DNA of 64,000 bases. Origin: Gamarada debralockiae. Taxonomy: Eukaryota > Ascomycota > Leotiomycetes > Helotiales > Hyphodiscaceae. A model generated the notes under the pieces. It worked only from the letters and a program-made list of their open reading frames with translations. It did not search any database and was not told where the DNA came from. Both the position numbers and the translations under genes were made by a program. The stretch covers positions 1 to 64,000 of the forward strand of contig NXFV01001996.1 in NCBI GenBank assembly GCA_002803225.1, in the 5' to 3' direction. This document shows positions 32,252 to 43,398 of this stretch, one piece after another (the stretch's first letter is position 1; every line of letters starts with the position of its first letter).

Positions 32252-32696
32252 CAGTAAAACCTGGCTATAAGCATACCCTCCGGGACGAGGGTTATATGCT
32301 TATAGGCCAGGATATGCTTATGTTGAGGTGCACGTGATATGGTTATATTGCGGATTCAAGCAACGATCTCGCTCTAGAGGGCTAAAATGCTCCCAATTAT
32401 GCCCTTAGATAGACTTGCACTTATTGTCTTATACATAGGCTACTTAAAAGGTTGGATTTTGCCCTAATTTCGACTAATATAGCACCTTTAGGCACCCCGC
32501 ATCGATAAAACCTTACCCTTGTAAGCATATTGGAGGGAGAAAATAAGTAGCATTATAGAATCGGGACCTGGAAATCATAAGCATATGCTAAGTTAAGAGG
32601 TAATGCTTATATATATAAAATCGACGAGACTGGCAACAGTATGCTTAGTGGTCAGGATATGCTTATATCTAATATGCTTATAGCCAGGTTTTACTG
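32252..32696. mobile_element. MITE, 445 bp, pogo/Fot1-like ends, TA target duplication
   Basis: The element starts CAGTAAAACCTGGCTATAAG and ends with its exact reverse complement, CTTATAGCCAGGTTTTACTG, and both sides carry TA (32250-32251 and 32697-32698). A TA duplication and CAGTAAAACC-type ends are the mark of Tc1/mariner-superfamily elements of the pogo/Fot1 group. It has no coding capacity, so it is non-autonomous. Internally the motif ATATGCTTAT(A) is repeated at least four times, mostly close to the ends. The perfectly matched ends suggest a fairly recent insertion compared with the other relics here. Confidence 0.88.
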
Positions 32697-32734
32697 TATT
32701 CCTCAGAGCTGCCCCAAGTAGCTTTGTCAACTTC

Positions 32735-33310
32735 ATAACCTCTAGGAAACTCAAAGAATGAACACGCTAAGGACTCTGATCCTCGTTCCCAAGAATGTCA
32801 CAACCGGGAAGACCAGCCACATTCTCATCACACGACAAACTTCCACATCAAGATCGGAAGTATTGAAAGAGCCATCCGGAATATGCGGCGCGTTCCCATG
32901 GCAGATCGAAGTCCACCTATCTGTGAGGTAGGTCGCCCACCATAACCTTCTTGCGAAGTTCCTTCTCCCATGGCGCCATTCTCCATAAAGAAGGGTCTTG
33001 ATGCAATTCCAAGCTTTGAGCACATGCTGTTGCTTGACATGCCAGAGCCCAAATCCTTCGACTTTCAGTGGTTCCATTTACCTCAGGCTGCTGGTGCAGT
33101 ATCAGAAGGCAGGCTTGCAGCTTTGAAAGTTTTGGCGAGTTAAGTTCTCGGTTAAGTGCAACGTGAGCAGGTTCGAACAAAACTGCTTGGCCGATTGATG
33201 GTATATCTTTCAGCGACTGATCATGCGTCAGGAATGCAGATGCAAGACCATATATCGAACCTCGCAATGATGCCGGAATACTCGGCTTGTTGGTGACGTA
33301 TGACCCTCAA
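32735..33310 (-). pseudogene. Fungal-specific transcription factor domain fragment
   Basis: The minus strand reads KPSIPASLRGSIYGLASAFL, KLSKLQACLLILHQ, WALACQATACAQSLELHQDP and RMAPWEKELRKK, then in another frame LWWATYLTDRWTSICHGNAP and SFNTSDLDVE. This is the middle homology region of Zn2Cys6-type regulators, including the LxxL...W..A.. and LWW..Y..D[KR]W...HGRP blocks. A frameshift near 32945 breaks it. The Zn2Cys6 finger and the first third are absent; sequence right of about 33310 is unrelated. So it is a 5'-truncated, shifted fragment. Confidence 0.75.
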
Positions 33311-33379
33311 ACTCTATGTGAATTTTTTCTCACGCCGGTTCTGTTTTAGTCTTGGACGTGAGCAGCGGCCGCTTTTACC

Positions 33380-33500
33380 TGAGTAAAGGGCGAGCAAACC
33401 TGAGCAGAGCCTGAGCATGCCTAGCCGAGGGTGAGTAGAGGCTGAGCAAGCCTGAGTAGAGCCTGAGTATCCTGAGCACGCCCTGAGTCAGCCTGCCCAC
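33380..33500. repeat. Degenerate CCTGAG-based tandem repeat
   Basis: The hexamer CCTGAG or near variants recurs about ten times at uneven 10-14 bp spacing (units such as GCCTGAGTAGAG and GCCTGAGCATG). It lies exactly between the truncated transcription-factor fragment and the ankyrin fragment, so it may mark the rearrangement point. Confidence 0.6.
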
Positions 33501-33623
33501 TATAGTGCGGGTCTGATTTTGGCGCCCTATGCGCCCCGGCTACAGTTTCCTAGCCGAATGTGCCCAAGGCACCTGATCTGCTCCTCTTACAAGGGTTCCT
33601 TCTAGAGCCGATTTGGGATCCCT

Positions 33624-34167
33624 GTGTGCGTCCTGGGTTGCATAATCAACCAATGTCAAAAATGCATAAAAGGCATTGTCCAGTGGTTCCTTGCCAATGG
33701 CGCCAATCCTAATGGCGCTTGCTTATTTGCCACTATACTTACAACAACTACAGCACGCCGAGCTCCTCTCTCTGTCCTAAAAGTACTCGTCGATCATGGT
33801 GGAACTATTATTGGAACAGATGCCATCGCCCAAGCCGCAATTGGACACAATTTCGGAGCTTTGGGTCGGCTAGAAGTTATAAACTATCTTGTTTGATATT
33901 GGCGCCCCAATTAATTCCTATGCTTACGCAAAGGAAGATCCCCCTAATCGGATTTTGGCTGTTGGACTAGAGACTGCGTTACAGATTGCGACCAGAGGCA
34001 GGAAAAAGGATACGGTCGAGTTGCTGTTAAGGAAGGGCGCAGATAAGGATATCAAAGGGGGCATATCAGGAGTTGCTATGTGTATTTCAAAAGGAGAGAC
34101 AGCGGTAGAAATTGCAGAAAGGCTTGGCTTCGATGAGATTTTGAGGTTGTCAAGAGGGGAAGGCTAA
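33624..34167 (+). pseudogene. Ankyrin-repeat protein C-terminal fragment, frameshifted
   Basis: The first piece (33624-33896) reads IVQWFLANGANPNG, LSVLKVLVDHGG, and LEVINYLV then TGA. Shifting frame gives LFDIGAPINSYAY, TALQIATRGRKKDTVELLLRKGADKD and TAVEIAERLGFDEILRL, ending at 34167. At least three ankyrin repeats are visible, with the typical terminal repeat. A one-base indel at about 33890 separates the halves. No N-terminal domain is found upstream. Confidence 0.7.
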
Positions 34168-34351
34168 CGGGATTGTTGCTGAAATTTTAATATATATATA
34201 TTTCATCTCATTACATTATAATATTTTGTATCGTTCCATCCACATTTGTATCATCCCATCTCATTATTTGATAACTCGTCTTCCCATCATCATCAAATCA
34301 CATCTGATGATGCTTGAAAGTCGACTTTCTTAGCCGTGCATAGCAGATAAA

Positions 34352-36018
34352 TTATCCGGCCTGGTACAAGAATGGACCAGCAGCGACGTGGGGGTTGACG
34401 TTACTGAGGTTGAATGCCGTGTATGGCATGTTGGAGTCGGTCAATGCAATAAACATGGTGCCTGAATAGATAGTAGCGTTCGAAAAATGTCACTGGAGTA
34501 GAGACAAGACTCACCATTGATAGCTGGGTCTCCCTCGTAAGTAGAAACATCAGGCTGGATGGTCTGGCCATAGTTCATTCCATTGCGAGTCGAAATGTTG
34601 GTCAGGGGAGAGTAAGTGATGTTGAGTTGAGAGACCCAGAGGACCCACTCAGGTGCACCGGCCTTGGTGTCAGTGATATAAGAGTTATTAGGACCAACAG
34701 CTTTTCCAGGGTTCTCCCACTCGAGGAAGACCTCACGTCCGGGGTAAGACAGAGGAATCGATCGGTTCTGGGAGATTGAAGCAGAGCAATCGAAGCCAGT
34801 GACATCGTTACCGATGCAAGACTCAGCAGTAGGGACGTCAGTAGATGGCGCAGCGGGGCCAAATCCAGCCGTCTCGTTCATGCCGGTTTGGGTGGCGTTC
34901 CACCGAGCACTGTTCGGTTGGTTGAGAACGTTCAAGGCGGGGAAGTTCTGCCAGGCGAGACGCTTGGAGTCTGCTGGGCATTCGGAGATGTATGGTGCGA
35001 GGAGAGTCCAGGCCCATGACTGAGGGATTCCGGTCTCGAACCAGACGGGCATTGGGAAGAGGCCTGCGAATTGGCGGAAGATCATTTGTTGACGAGCTTC
35101 GGTTGCAATGGATTGGTCAAGAAGTTGAGCAACTTCGCGAGCGTCCAAGTGGGACTGGAAACCCCAGACCCCACTCTCACCAAAACGGGTGAGCTTCTGA
35201 GTAAAGTCGAAGGCCTCGTGAACGGACTTGAAGGGGTAGTTGTATGTGCATTGGGGAGTAGCACCTCCTGGACCACCGAGCAAATTGGAGAGAAGAGTAG
35301 CATGGCCAGCTTCCTGGTCGGCCATGAACTCAATCAAGAAACGGTCGCTAGCAGTGAGACCAGCGGCGGTGAACTCCTCTACCGAGAAGGTGGCGAGAAT
35401 GTTGTGGAAGAGATCAAGCTCGATCCATTCTTGGTAAAGACCAAGAAGAATGGACATGTAATCGAAGTCGGACTGAACGCGATACACGGGCTCAGTGCCA
35501 TTCGTACCGAGGCCACCAGCTGGCTGGTAAGGAATTGGCTCTGGATCATTCAATGTGCCATTGGGATTGTAAACCAAAGCAGTTGGGTTGGGTGGCAGCA
35601 TTGGAATAGCGGTACCCAAGGGCGAGTTGCTAACAGCTCCGGTAATAGTTGGAGTGCCAGAATACGGGCCGTGGCTTGTGACCCCAGTGACTTGGCTGCT
35701 TATAATAGGAGGAACAGCGTTTGTGGCACCTGGAAGCTCAGAAGCTGGGATACCGGCATAGGAAGCAGCGGATGAGACAGCTGCACTGTTGACGGATGGC
35801 TGCTGGTTGTAGGAGTATGGCAAAGGCGTGTACTGGCCAGAACCTGGAGCAGCCGTGGTCTTGGGTGCTTGGACCTGTCCATCATTAATCTGGGAGATGG
35901 GTGTTGCCGATGCCGAGGGTGCTTTGATCTGTCTGTCAGAGACCTGGCTAAGGGTGGGAGCTGGAGCTGCAACAGCGGCGGCCATAAGGCCAGCAGCAAT
36001 GCCTGCTCTGAGAAACAT
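34352..36018 (-). CDS. Rds1-like secreted protein with ferritin-like fold
   Basis: Two exons on the minus strand, 34515-36018 and 34352-34461 (53-bp intron, GTGAGT...TTCAG), give 537 residues. A signal peptide (MFLRAGIAAGLMAAAVAAP) precedes a Ser/Pro/Thr-rich region (~20-150) with two copies of a [S/N]-D-[R/G]-Q-[I/V]-[K/Q]-A-P motif. The ferritin-like domain follows (~170-330): FDYMSILLGLYQEWIELDLF, FLIEFMADQEAGHATLLSNL and REVAQLLDQSIATEARQQMIF, with Glu and Glu-x2-His at metal-ligand positions. The C-terminal half (~330-537) is typical of the fungal Rds1 group, named after a yeast stress-response gene. I chose Met at 36018 because it starts the signal peptide; the frame is open further upstream. 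Function in fungi is not settled. Confidence 0.9.
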
Positions 36019-37579
36019 CGTGAGGAGTGTGCAGGATAATGCGAAAGAAGTGGTAATGGTCCCACTCTTATACAAAGCTGGGGCAACTGGCCTACAAGCT
36101 TTCACAGCATGACGTTCGTCTGCTGTGGAGATATGAAGTAATGTATTCTTAAGAACTAGCTCCAAGAGGAGCGAAGTTGCTGCAGCTGTTGCTCCAGTTA
36201 AATCGTGACGAGAGGAGACCAACATGCAGGTTGATGATATGGCGTCCGTTGAGATGCATGAGATGGGCTAAACTTCTCGGGCATTTTATCTAGTGTCTTT
36301 TGTGCTTTCTCTATCTCTGGTAACTTTCCTAAGCTCATAGCTTAAAGTAGTAGTAGATAGCACGTTCAACTGCCACCAAGTGCTGCCGTTCTGATTCAAT
36401 GATATGCTGTAAGGTGGTATGAAGCAACGGCAGTTCATCGAATTGAGAGTGGAGTCTGGTGATGATGTCATGATATTATGACTTCAAGATGTGATTATTT
36501 CGGCAACGTCATATGTAGGTTCGCACTAGCGCTGACCACTGAAGCTCCATCCCCACAGAAAGTCTCTCGGCTTTACCCCAGAACAGCTAGCTATGTGGAA
36601 CCAGAGACATAAAAGCTCCAATGGCCAATGGAAAGTGTTCCAAATGCAATTGCTAAGCAAAATATGAGGTGATGTCACTCGAAGAAGCTGTATGCTTCGG
36701 GCTCCGATAGCTCAGAAAGCTTATTTAGACAGCTGTCTGTCGATGATGCTGGCGGAAGTGCGCTCCGGCATCGATGAATGATACGATTTGAGTTTCCTTA
36801 TCTGATCCGAAAGTGCGCTTGGCCCTGCAGATCATCCGTTGAGGAGAGCTGGGTTAACGTATATCCGAAATGATCTGAAGGATCCCCCCACAGTGTCTGC
36901 AAGGATTAAGATAAGATCCCGGATATGGTAATTTAACATTCCCTATGGTAGTTGATGATTTCTCATAGCCATTTCATCATTTCCGTAAAATTGCTGATAA
37001 AATAGGATGACGAGTGAAAACTCGAACTTCTTATGACGTTCTCGATTGACGCTAGTCCAACTTAACCGTCAAGCCACTCCCGTCGCCAAACGAGCCTCAC
37101 CAGAACAACAAACCTTTCATCCGTGAGCACCGGACTGAGAATGAGGCTCTTAGCAACTTACTACGTGGAGACCACCGTCCTTCTAGCTTTCGGCAGTGAC
37201 ATGCCATTCCAAGACGCCGATTGCTCTTCGAGGGCGGTCTGCAAACTGTACTCTCGGTGCTTTGACTAGTCCTCATTGGACAGTGCTAAGCAGCTGGGGA
37301 CGAATACGAGGGACGAAACTTCATCACAACACGTTCGTTTTTAGAATGGACCGACACACTTGTCGACAGGTCTTGAGACTCAGCTCCAAAATGGAAAAAG
37401 TCACTGCAGATCTTCTATACAGCCTCGGATATTCACTACGTCTCAACAAAGTTTCAAATAAACTAAAATTACACAGAGTATCTCATTTTGTCCCCACACG
37501 TCTCATCGTACACAATCGCATTTTAACAGCTTTCAACCAAACATCACCTACCACACCCAATCTCCTCCTCTACCTCCTT
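36019..37579. other. Gene-free stretch upstream of the Rds1-like gene
   Basis: The first 500 bases should hold the Rds1-like promoter. Short frames at 36286-36471 and 37196-37618 show no domain. I see no large repeat. Confidence 0.35.
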
Positions 37580-37870
37580 ATACCATCCCATACGAGGCCA
37601 TATGCGCACCTCCACTAATATGAATAGTCTGCCACGTAATCCGCTGCGCCTCCTTACTCGCTAACAAACGCACTACACCCGCAACATCCGTCGGGAATCC
37701 CGTTCTCCTAAGCAGACTCTACTTCGAGATTCTCGTATTGATTTCTTCAATGCTCAGATTCCCTCTATCAGGCATGTATTTCTGCGCAACTTAAGTATAC
37801 ATGTCTGTTTTGACGCCGCCTGGAGCAACATAGTTGACGGCGATTTGGCGAGGGCCCGAAGTCCTATGCG
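37580..37870 (-). pseudogene. Short-chain dehydrogenase C-terminal fragment
   Basis: Minus-strand reading gives RQIAVNYVAPGGVKTDMYT, a stop, VAQKYMPDRGNLSIEEIN, another stop after RISK, then FPTDVAGVVRLLASKEAQRI and TWQTIHISGGAHM. This is the C-terminal third of a classical SDR (the N..APGGVxTDM block and the WITGQ.I..SGG end). The catalytic Tyr-x3-Lys and the cofactor loop are missing. At least one stop stands for Trp. Confidence 0.7.
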
Positions 37871-38059
37871 AGGCACTTCACCATTGTTGATTTTTCAGCC
37901 ATGATCTCTTAATTCTACAGTAGGAAGTGCTCTATATATATACACTTTTGAACCCTGTATTTGCCACCTAGTGTGACTTATACCAACGGTTCTAGTTATA
38001 CTTTCGTACAGCGCGAAACAATCTGACCTTTTCGATCTGTGTACACCCTGATGTAATCC

Positions 38060-38440
38060 CCATGTAATCTAATGCCGCTTTATTACAAGTATCTAATATT
38101 TTGTGTATATTCCCTTGGCATCTATCACAGCTTAGCATCTTTCTGGCATCTCTTTAATAAGCGCTTTAATTCTCGTGTATAATTGATTCTTATACCTCTT
38201 GTACTATAGCCCTAAGCCGTTTGTAAGACCTGTAGACCTGAGACTAGTGTTTTTGAATGTAGTCTTTAATATCATTTTACAGTGTCTCAATTGGGTTTAA
38301 ATCTAGTGAAAACGCAGGCTAATAGATTGGCTGTATTCCAATAGAATTAAAGACTAATTTTGTGAAGCTTGCCGCGTGCCCTTTAGCGTTGTCTTGTTAG
38401 AATTAAAGGTCAAGATATTGTCATGCAGGCAGGAAATCCT
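38060..38440 (-). pseudogene. Tc1/mariner-like transposase relic (second type)
   Basis: Minus-strand frame: DNAKGHAASFTKLVFNSIGI, QPIY, stop, PAFSLDLNPIETL, stop, NDIKDYIQKH, and further YKRLRAIVQEV, stop, ESI. This matches the C-terminal DDE region of Tc1/mariner transposases (DNAxxH ... WPAxSPDLNPIExxW ... W). The stops at three Trp positions show G-to-A changes on the coding strand. It differs from the relic at 467-770, so it is another family. AT-rich flanks extend to about 37900. Confidence 0.75.
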
Positions 38441-39560
38441 TAGGCAAATAGCTTTGACTTTCTACTGCTGTATCGTATAGATAAGTATTCTAAACTAAAG
38501 AAGAAAGAAGAGAAAGTATACAAAGCGGATGGGCGATTGTTTTGTTTGACTATTGTTTTCGTGATGCCTGCCGTCGTCGACGCCTCACAAACACCACTCG
38601 GCAAGTTTTCTTCTTTCACATGATCTCCATTAACCTCAACAATATCCACAAGTCTGCCGCTCTAGCAAGCCACATCGTCTTCTCCGGTCACTCCTATATA
38701 CCCCTGGCCCCTACTCTAAACACAGTACATGTTGCAATACCGTACGGCTTAGCTGGCAGACTCGGCAGGTGGTATTAAATCCATAGTAAGACGGGGTGTG
38801 CGAGGTTCAGCGGTTGAAGGAGAGGGGGGGAAGGGGATTGCTATTGGAAGGATTGGGAGTATGCGTTAAGGGCTTTAGGTGTCGATATAGTAGCGAATTT
38901 CCTAGAAGAGAGGAAATAGGAGGTTGTATTGAGGAAGAAGGAATGTGCGCCTCGGCGTTTCGGCATTTGCAAATGCAGAGAATTGCTGCTTCAACGACCC
39001 ACCACCTACGACAAACATCGTCTCCATTCCCGGAAAAGTCGAGCAGTATCAATGATTAGAGACAGGGCTGTTACTAACTAAACGGCCCGAAAGGAGCGGA
39101 CATTGTGCTGCATAAGTCGTATTTTGAAGCAGTTGTGTTGTCATCTGCGTCTTTATAAAGGCTTTGCGGGGTAAAGATGTAAAAATGCGGAGAGATAAAA
39201 GGCTCCGAGGTACAGCCGCTGGAGTTGGAAACTATTTTTCGGCGTCGGCGGACCGAACCGTAGACAAAGAAGCGTCGGCGAACTAATCCATGAATAAATA
39301 AATGAATATCTAAAGAACCCTATTTGCACATGACAGTAATTACCCCGCCTTATATGCTCCACATCACCAAGTATAGAGGATGGTTCGGCATTTTAATTAA
39401 CGCCTGTCACCGTTCTCAAGTGGAGAAGCCTTTCCTAAGAGGATGAGGCCTCCGAATACGAGACCCCTCCGGCGTAACTGAATACCTCCGCCATCGTTGT
39501 ACACGTTCAAGTCGCATTACAATAGTTTCTAGGTATCCTTGCTTCTGCTGTCAACTTGAC
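38441..39560. other. Gene-free stretch upstream of the second carboxylesterase
   Basis: Frames at 38542-38778 and 38796-39059 have no recognisable domain. The part from about 39360 on should be promoter of the gene at 39660. Confidence 0.35.
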
Positions 39561-39568
39561 TATAAATA
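39561..39568 (+). promoter_or_regulatory. TATA box (TATAAATA) of the second carboxylesterase
   Basis: TATAAATA at 39561-39568 lies 99 bp before the ATG at 39660, a normal distance for a short fungal leader. Confidence 0.6.
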
Positions 39569-39659
39569 CAAGCACAGAACTTGCAGAAATCATGGTTATG
39601 CTTTAAGCAAACTGCCTTTTCCTCTTTCACTTCAAGAGACGTAATAGCTCAACACTTCA

Positions 39660-41467
39660 ATGCTGTTCCCCAATTTCAATACAGGCGCTCTAATCTGGGC
39701 CATTGCTGTCCTTGCTGGCCCTACAGTAGGACAGGTCAGCTCAGCACCGACGGCTACGGTAAAGAATGGAACCTATACCGGACTCCATTCCACACTGTAT
39801 AACCAGGACTACTTTCTGGGTATTCCTTTCGCTCAACCGCCAGTGGGAGACCTTCGCTTCCGAGTCCCTCAATCTCTTAATTCCTCCTGGGCGGACAGTA
39901 GACCAGCAACAACGTACTCTACTGCTTGCGTTGGCTACGGTAGTGATGACTCGGTATATCCCGAGCTATCAGAAGACTGCCTTTATCTAAACATAGTGAG
40001 GGCGTCTGGGCATACTTCCCAGCAGCTACCCGTGGCACTTTGGATCCATGGAGGGGGACTCACTGAAGGCTCAGGCATTGACCAGAGATATAATCTGTCT
40101 TTTATTGTGAAGAAATCTGTGGACATTGGGAAGCCTGTTATAGCGGTGTCTATCAATTACCGGTTGAGTATGTGGGGATTTATAACAGGCGACGAGGTAT
40201 TACGGAGCGGTAATACAAATTTAGGATTCAGAGATCAGAGGTTGGCGATGCATTGGGTGAAGGAGAATATTGCGGCGTTTGGAGGTACGCAGTCATAAGC
40301 ATATCCCCCCGATTCTTGATCCTAACTATTTCTTTCATATATATCGAATTCTGATTAATTTTATGTAGGCGATCCAAATAAAATTACTATTTGGGGGGAA
40401 TCAGCTGGTGCCCTTTCCGTGGGAATGCACCTTACGGCTTACGGCGGGCGAGATGATCACCTATTCAGTGGTGCTATCATGGAGAGTGGCAACCCGGTCT
40501 TTTATGGCAACCTGGGCGGCTGGAACAGGACCTCATTCACCACTGCTATCAATTCCTTAGGATGCAGCTCCGCATCTGACAAGCTTCAATGCCTGCGCCA
40601 GATCCCATTTGCGACACTTAATGCTTTCATCAGTAGCACACAGTCACTCCTAGGTTGGCAGCCTGTCGTGGACGGCGATTTCATCCAAGGCTATACAAGT
40701 CTGCAGCTCGAGCGAGGTCAATTTGTCCACGTTCCTGTCATATCGGGTGCGAACTCAGATGAAGGCACCTCTTTTGGACCAATAGGGATAAACTCTACGC
40801 AAGACTTCCTTGACAGCCTTGAATGTAAGTTTTTAAATTTTCAATCCCGTACTTGCGCCTTCTAATAATAGATTAACCTACTCTAGCGACTTTACCTGCA
40901 CCCTTCGCTCTTGCCGTCCTCTCTGCCTATCCTGCAACTATAACCTACGGTGCTGTTCCTACAGGCCTACCTCCTTCCGACACCTTGCCCGAGCCCTTTG
41001 GATCCAGTTACCGCCGCAGTGCAGCCTACTACGGGGACGAAGTGATGATCGCTCATCGCCGACTTACCTGTCAGACTTGGGCTAGCAACAACGTCGCCGC
41101 ATACTGCTATCGTTTTAACACAATTCCGAATGGAGTACCGGAATTTATTGGGGCGACACACTTCCAGGAGGTGGCCTTTGTATTTAACAACAAGGCAGGG
41201 GTGGGATACCCGCCGGTGTCAGTCGACCCCTTCGCCGGAGAGCCTCAGAGTTATTTGGATCTTAGCGACAAAATGAGCGCAGCTTGGGTGACTTTCGTGC
41301 ATGATAGTAACCCTGGAAGCTTTTGGCCTAGGTACTCGGTAGAGGCGGGGCAAAATTATGTTTTCGACGCAAATGCTACAGGGTCCGGATATATAGAGCC
41401 GGATTTGTGGAGAAAAGATGGAATATCGCTGATCAATAAATGGAATGCGGAGGTCTACTTGAGGTAG
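39660..41467 (+). CDS. Secreted carboxylesterase/lipase type B, intron-containing
   Basis: Three exons (39660-40284, 40369-40824, 40887-41467) with clean GTACGC/GTAAGT donors and TAG acceptors give 553 residues. A hydrophobic N-terminus (ALIWAIAVLAGPTVGQ) is a likely signal peptide. Landmarks: [15 protein letters not shown] (~52), EDCLYLNIVR (~105), oxyanion-hole IHGGGLTEG (~128), and WGESAGA with Ser220. Glu340 (SDEGTSF) and His452 (ATHFQEV) complete the triad. The first intron falls inside the [16 protein letters not shown] block, in a codon for Gly. It is a distant relative of the single-exon gene at 10220 (shared GESAGA and SSASD.L.CLR blocks), not a recent duplicate. Substrate unknown. 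Confidence 0.93.
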
Positions 41468-42789
41468 CCATTGGTTACTATTGGGTGGCCTACAACTCAT
41501 TACTATTGGCTCTGTGCAGATTCTTCCTAGAGTTTTGCATGTTGATTAGACTCTTGGCATCGTTTTGCTTGCCGATTAGACTAACCCCTACTCTCACTTT
41601 CGCTTGCCACTAACCCCCTGCTCTCGCTTTTGCTTGCACCCAACGCCTCTGCTTTCCCTTTTGCTTATGAGTAGCTGTCACAGAACCACACAGTGGCCTC
41701 AAGAAGAGGATGATGATGTTTGCACTAAGACAAAGGAAAAACTAAGCTAAGGAGAGAAGAAGAAGGAAGAGAACTCTAAGAGCAGCTTAAGCCTATGTAT
41801 AAGAGCTTTGCCAAGCTATGCTAGGCAAGTGAGAGAAGGTTAAGTAATTAGGTTTTCCCTTGTGGCAGGGGAAAACATTAAAGAGGGCTAGGGCGATCAT
41901 ACTAAGGGAGACGCATTTATTGAGCCGGGCTCAACGTCTAGCATAGTTCCGGGTTTCATTATCCTTCTCGGCAGTGGTCCCAGCGCCGCGCCTTAGATCC
42001 TTCAGCGCCGTCACACCAGCCACATAAAGTAACTTCTGTCCTACTGATAACACTCGGTTAGTATACTTAGGTATGGAAATACACTGTGGGCAGCCCTTTT
42101 CTAAATTTTACGCCTAGTTTCTTTACCTTACCAGAGCCATAAATATTCCTAGACCAAAAATAAGTAGAGACCTCTCTCAGAAGCTAATGCAGAAGCTCCA
42201 GGAAGCTCTTCTCCTTATACTACACAGCTACCGCAAACTACCAATATATACAACTCAACCAGGAGAGACCTTGTCATCATCACAGTCGCACAAGAAAATC
42301 AGCTCGCCATATCAAGGCTTCGACAATATCGCTGTGGTTTGCTTCTCCTAGGAACTATATACGAAAGAAAATGTGATATGATGTCTCATTTGACCTCAAA
42401 AACTACGTATCCAATCTCTTAAAAATACCCTCGCCAAGTAGTCAGAACTCTCGAGCCAAGGCTCAAACTCACCCGGCACTGCCGGTACGGCCTCGCGCCG
42501 CAAACGTAATTTTAGCTTCATCTCCTTCTTGTCCTCTTGGCATCCCAATGAGAACTTCCGAATCTGGGGGAAATGATCAAACTGACTTTTTCTCCAAAGC
42601 GGAGCGTCTTGGCTTGTGTAATTTTCCACTGCCAAGACCTCGTATTCGAGGCGCACTTTAGACCGTATGACTTCGGAAGTATAATATGTGACGAAGGAAA
42701 ATGAATATAAAGCTAAACAGAAACCAACATCAAACTTTCACAAGACATACTTCCACTCGAAAGACAAAACCCAACTTCTGGAACGCATC
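41468..42789. other. Gene-poor stretch with transposon debris
   Basis: Between 41540 and 41660 short phrases such as TTGCTTGCCGATTAGACTA and CTCTCGCTTTTGCTTGCA recur in a loose tandem manner. GAGCCGGGCTC at 41922-41932 recalls the GAGCC..GGCTC motif of the LTR-like repeats at the left end, but the flanks are not alike. A minus-strand frame (42396-42656, 86 residues) looks protein-like yet unfamiliar. The last 150 bases form the leader of the next gene. Confidence 0.4.
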
Positions 42790-43398
42790 ATGCGGACGAC
42801 TTCACTACCCCTCTTCCTCCTTCTCTCAGGGCTAAACCTTGTCGCAGCACTCCCTGCTGCTGACCTAGTGGCCATCACGAATCGCCAAACAGTCGATCAA
42901 TCAATATGTCCAACAATCCGCTGCTCAGCAGGAACTCATCCCGTATATCATCCAGCGCTGAAGGGCTGCACTTGCGAACCGGACGTATGTGAAGAAACCA
43001 TCTGCATTTCCGAGAAACACGGCGTATACAATTCCACCTCGCAGAAATGCGAGTGTGAATGGATCCCCGGTCTCGAACCCGTCCCCGTCGATCCATGTGC
43101 AGACATAGTCTGCATCGCCGAAAAGGAGCCTGTCTTCAACTCCTCCGCCTCAACATGTACCTGCGAATGGATACCCGGCCTTGAACCGGCCGATCTATGT
43201 GCAGATAGAGTCTGCATCGCCGAGAAGCAGCCGGTATTCGATGCCTCGACTGGGACGTGCGGCTGCGATTGGATACCGGGGATGGAGCCTACATGTAGCG
43301 AATTATTTTGCATTTCAGAAATGGAACCTGGTTTTAACACCACGAGCAATGAGTGTGAATGTGAATGGATTGAGGGATTTGGGCCTGCTGTCAGTTGA
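42790..43398 (+). CDS. Small secreted protein with five four-cysteine repeats
   Basis: From ATG 42790 the product has 202 residues: a signal peptide (PLFLLLSGLNLVAALPAA) and then five tandem modules of ~29-36 residues. Each has the pattern C-x4-C-x11-13-C-x-C, with a consensus like C(A/E)xxxCIxExxPVFNxSxxxCxCEW(I)PGLEP. That makes 20 cysteines, all paired within modules by spacing. Module 1 is the most diverged; modules 3 and 4 are nearly identical. N-glycosylation sequons (NST, NSS, NTT) sit at the same place in several modules. I do not recognise the family; it is compatible with an effector-like or wall-associated protein. The frame is open further upstream to 42688 but lacks a signal there, so I chose the inner ATG. 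Intronless. Confidence 0.85.
   Translation: MRTTSLPLFLLLSGLNLVAALPAADLVAITNRQTVDQSICPTIRCSAGTHPVYHPALKGCTCEPDVCEETICISEKHGVYNSTSQKCECEWIPGLEPVPVDPCADIVCIAEKEPVFNSSASTCTCEWIPGLEPADLCADRVCIAEKQPVFDASTGTCGCDWIPGMEPTCSELFCISEMEPGFNTTSNECECEWIEGFGPAVS

Noticed and set aside
35071..35775. 234-residue plus-strand frame
   Set aside because: It is antisense to the Rds1-like gene, which has a signal peptide, a domain and a proper intron.
10220..41467. Recent duplication of the two carboxylesterases
   Set aside because: One is intronless and the other has two introns, and outside the family motifs the proteins differ widely, so they are old paralogues.
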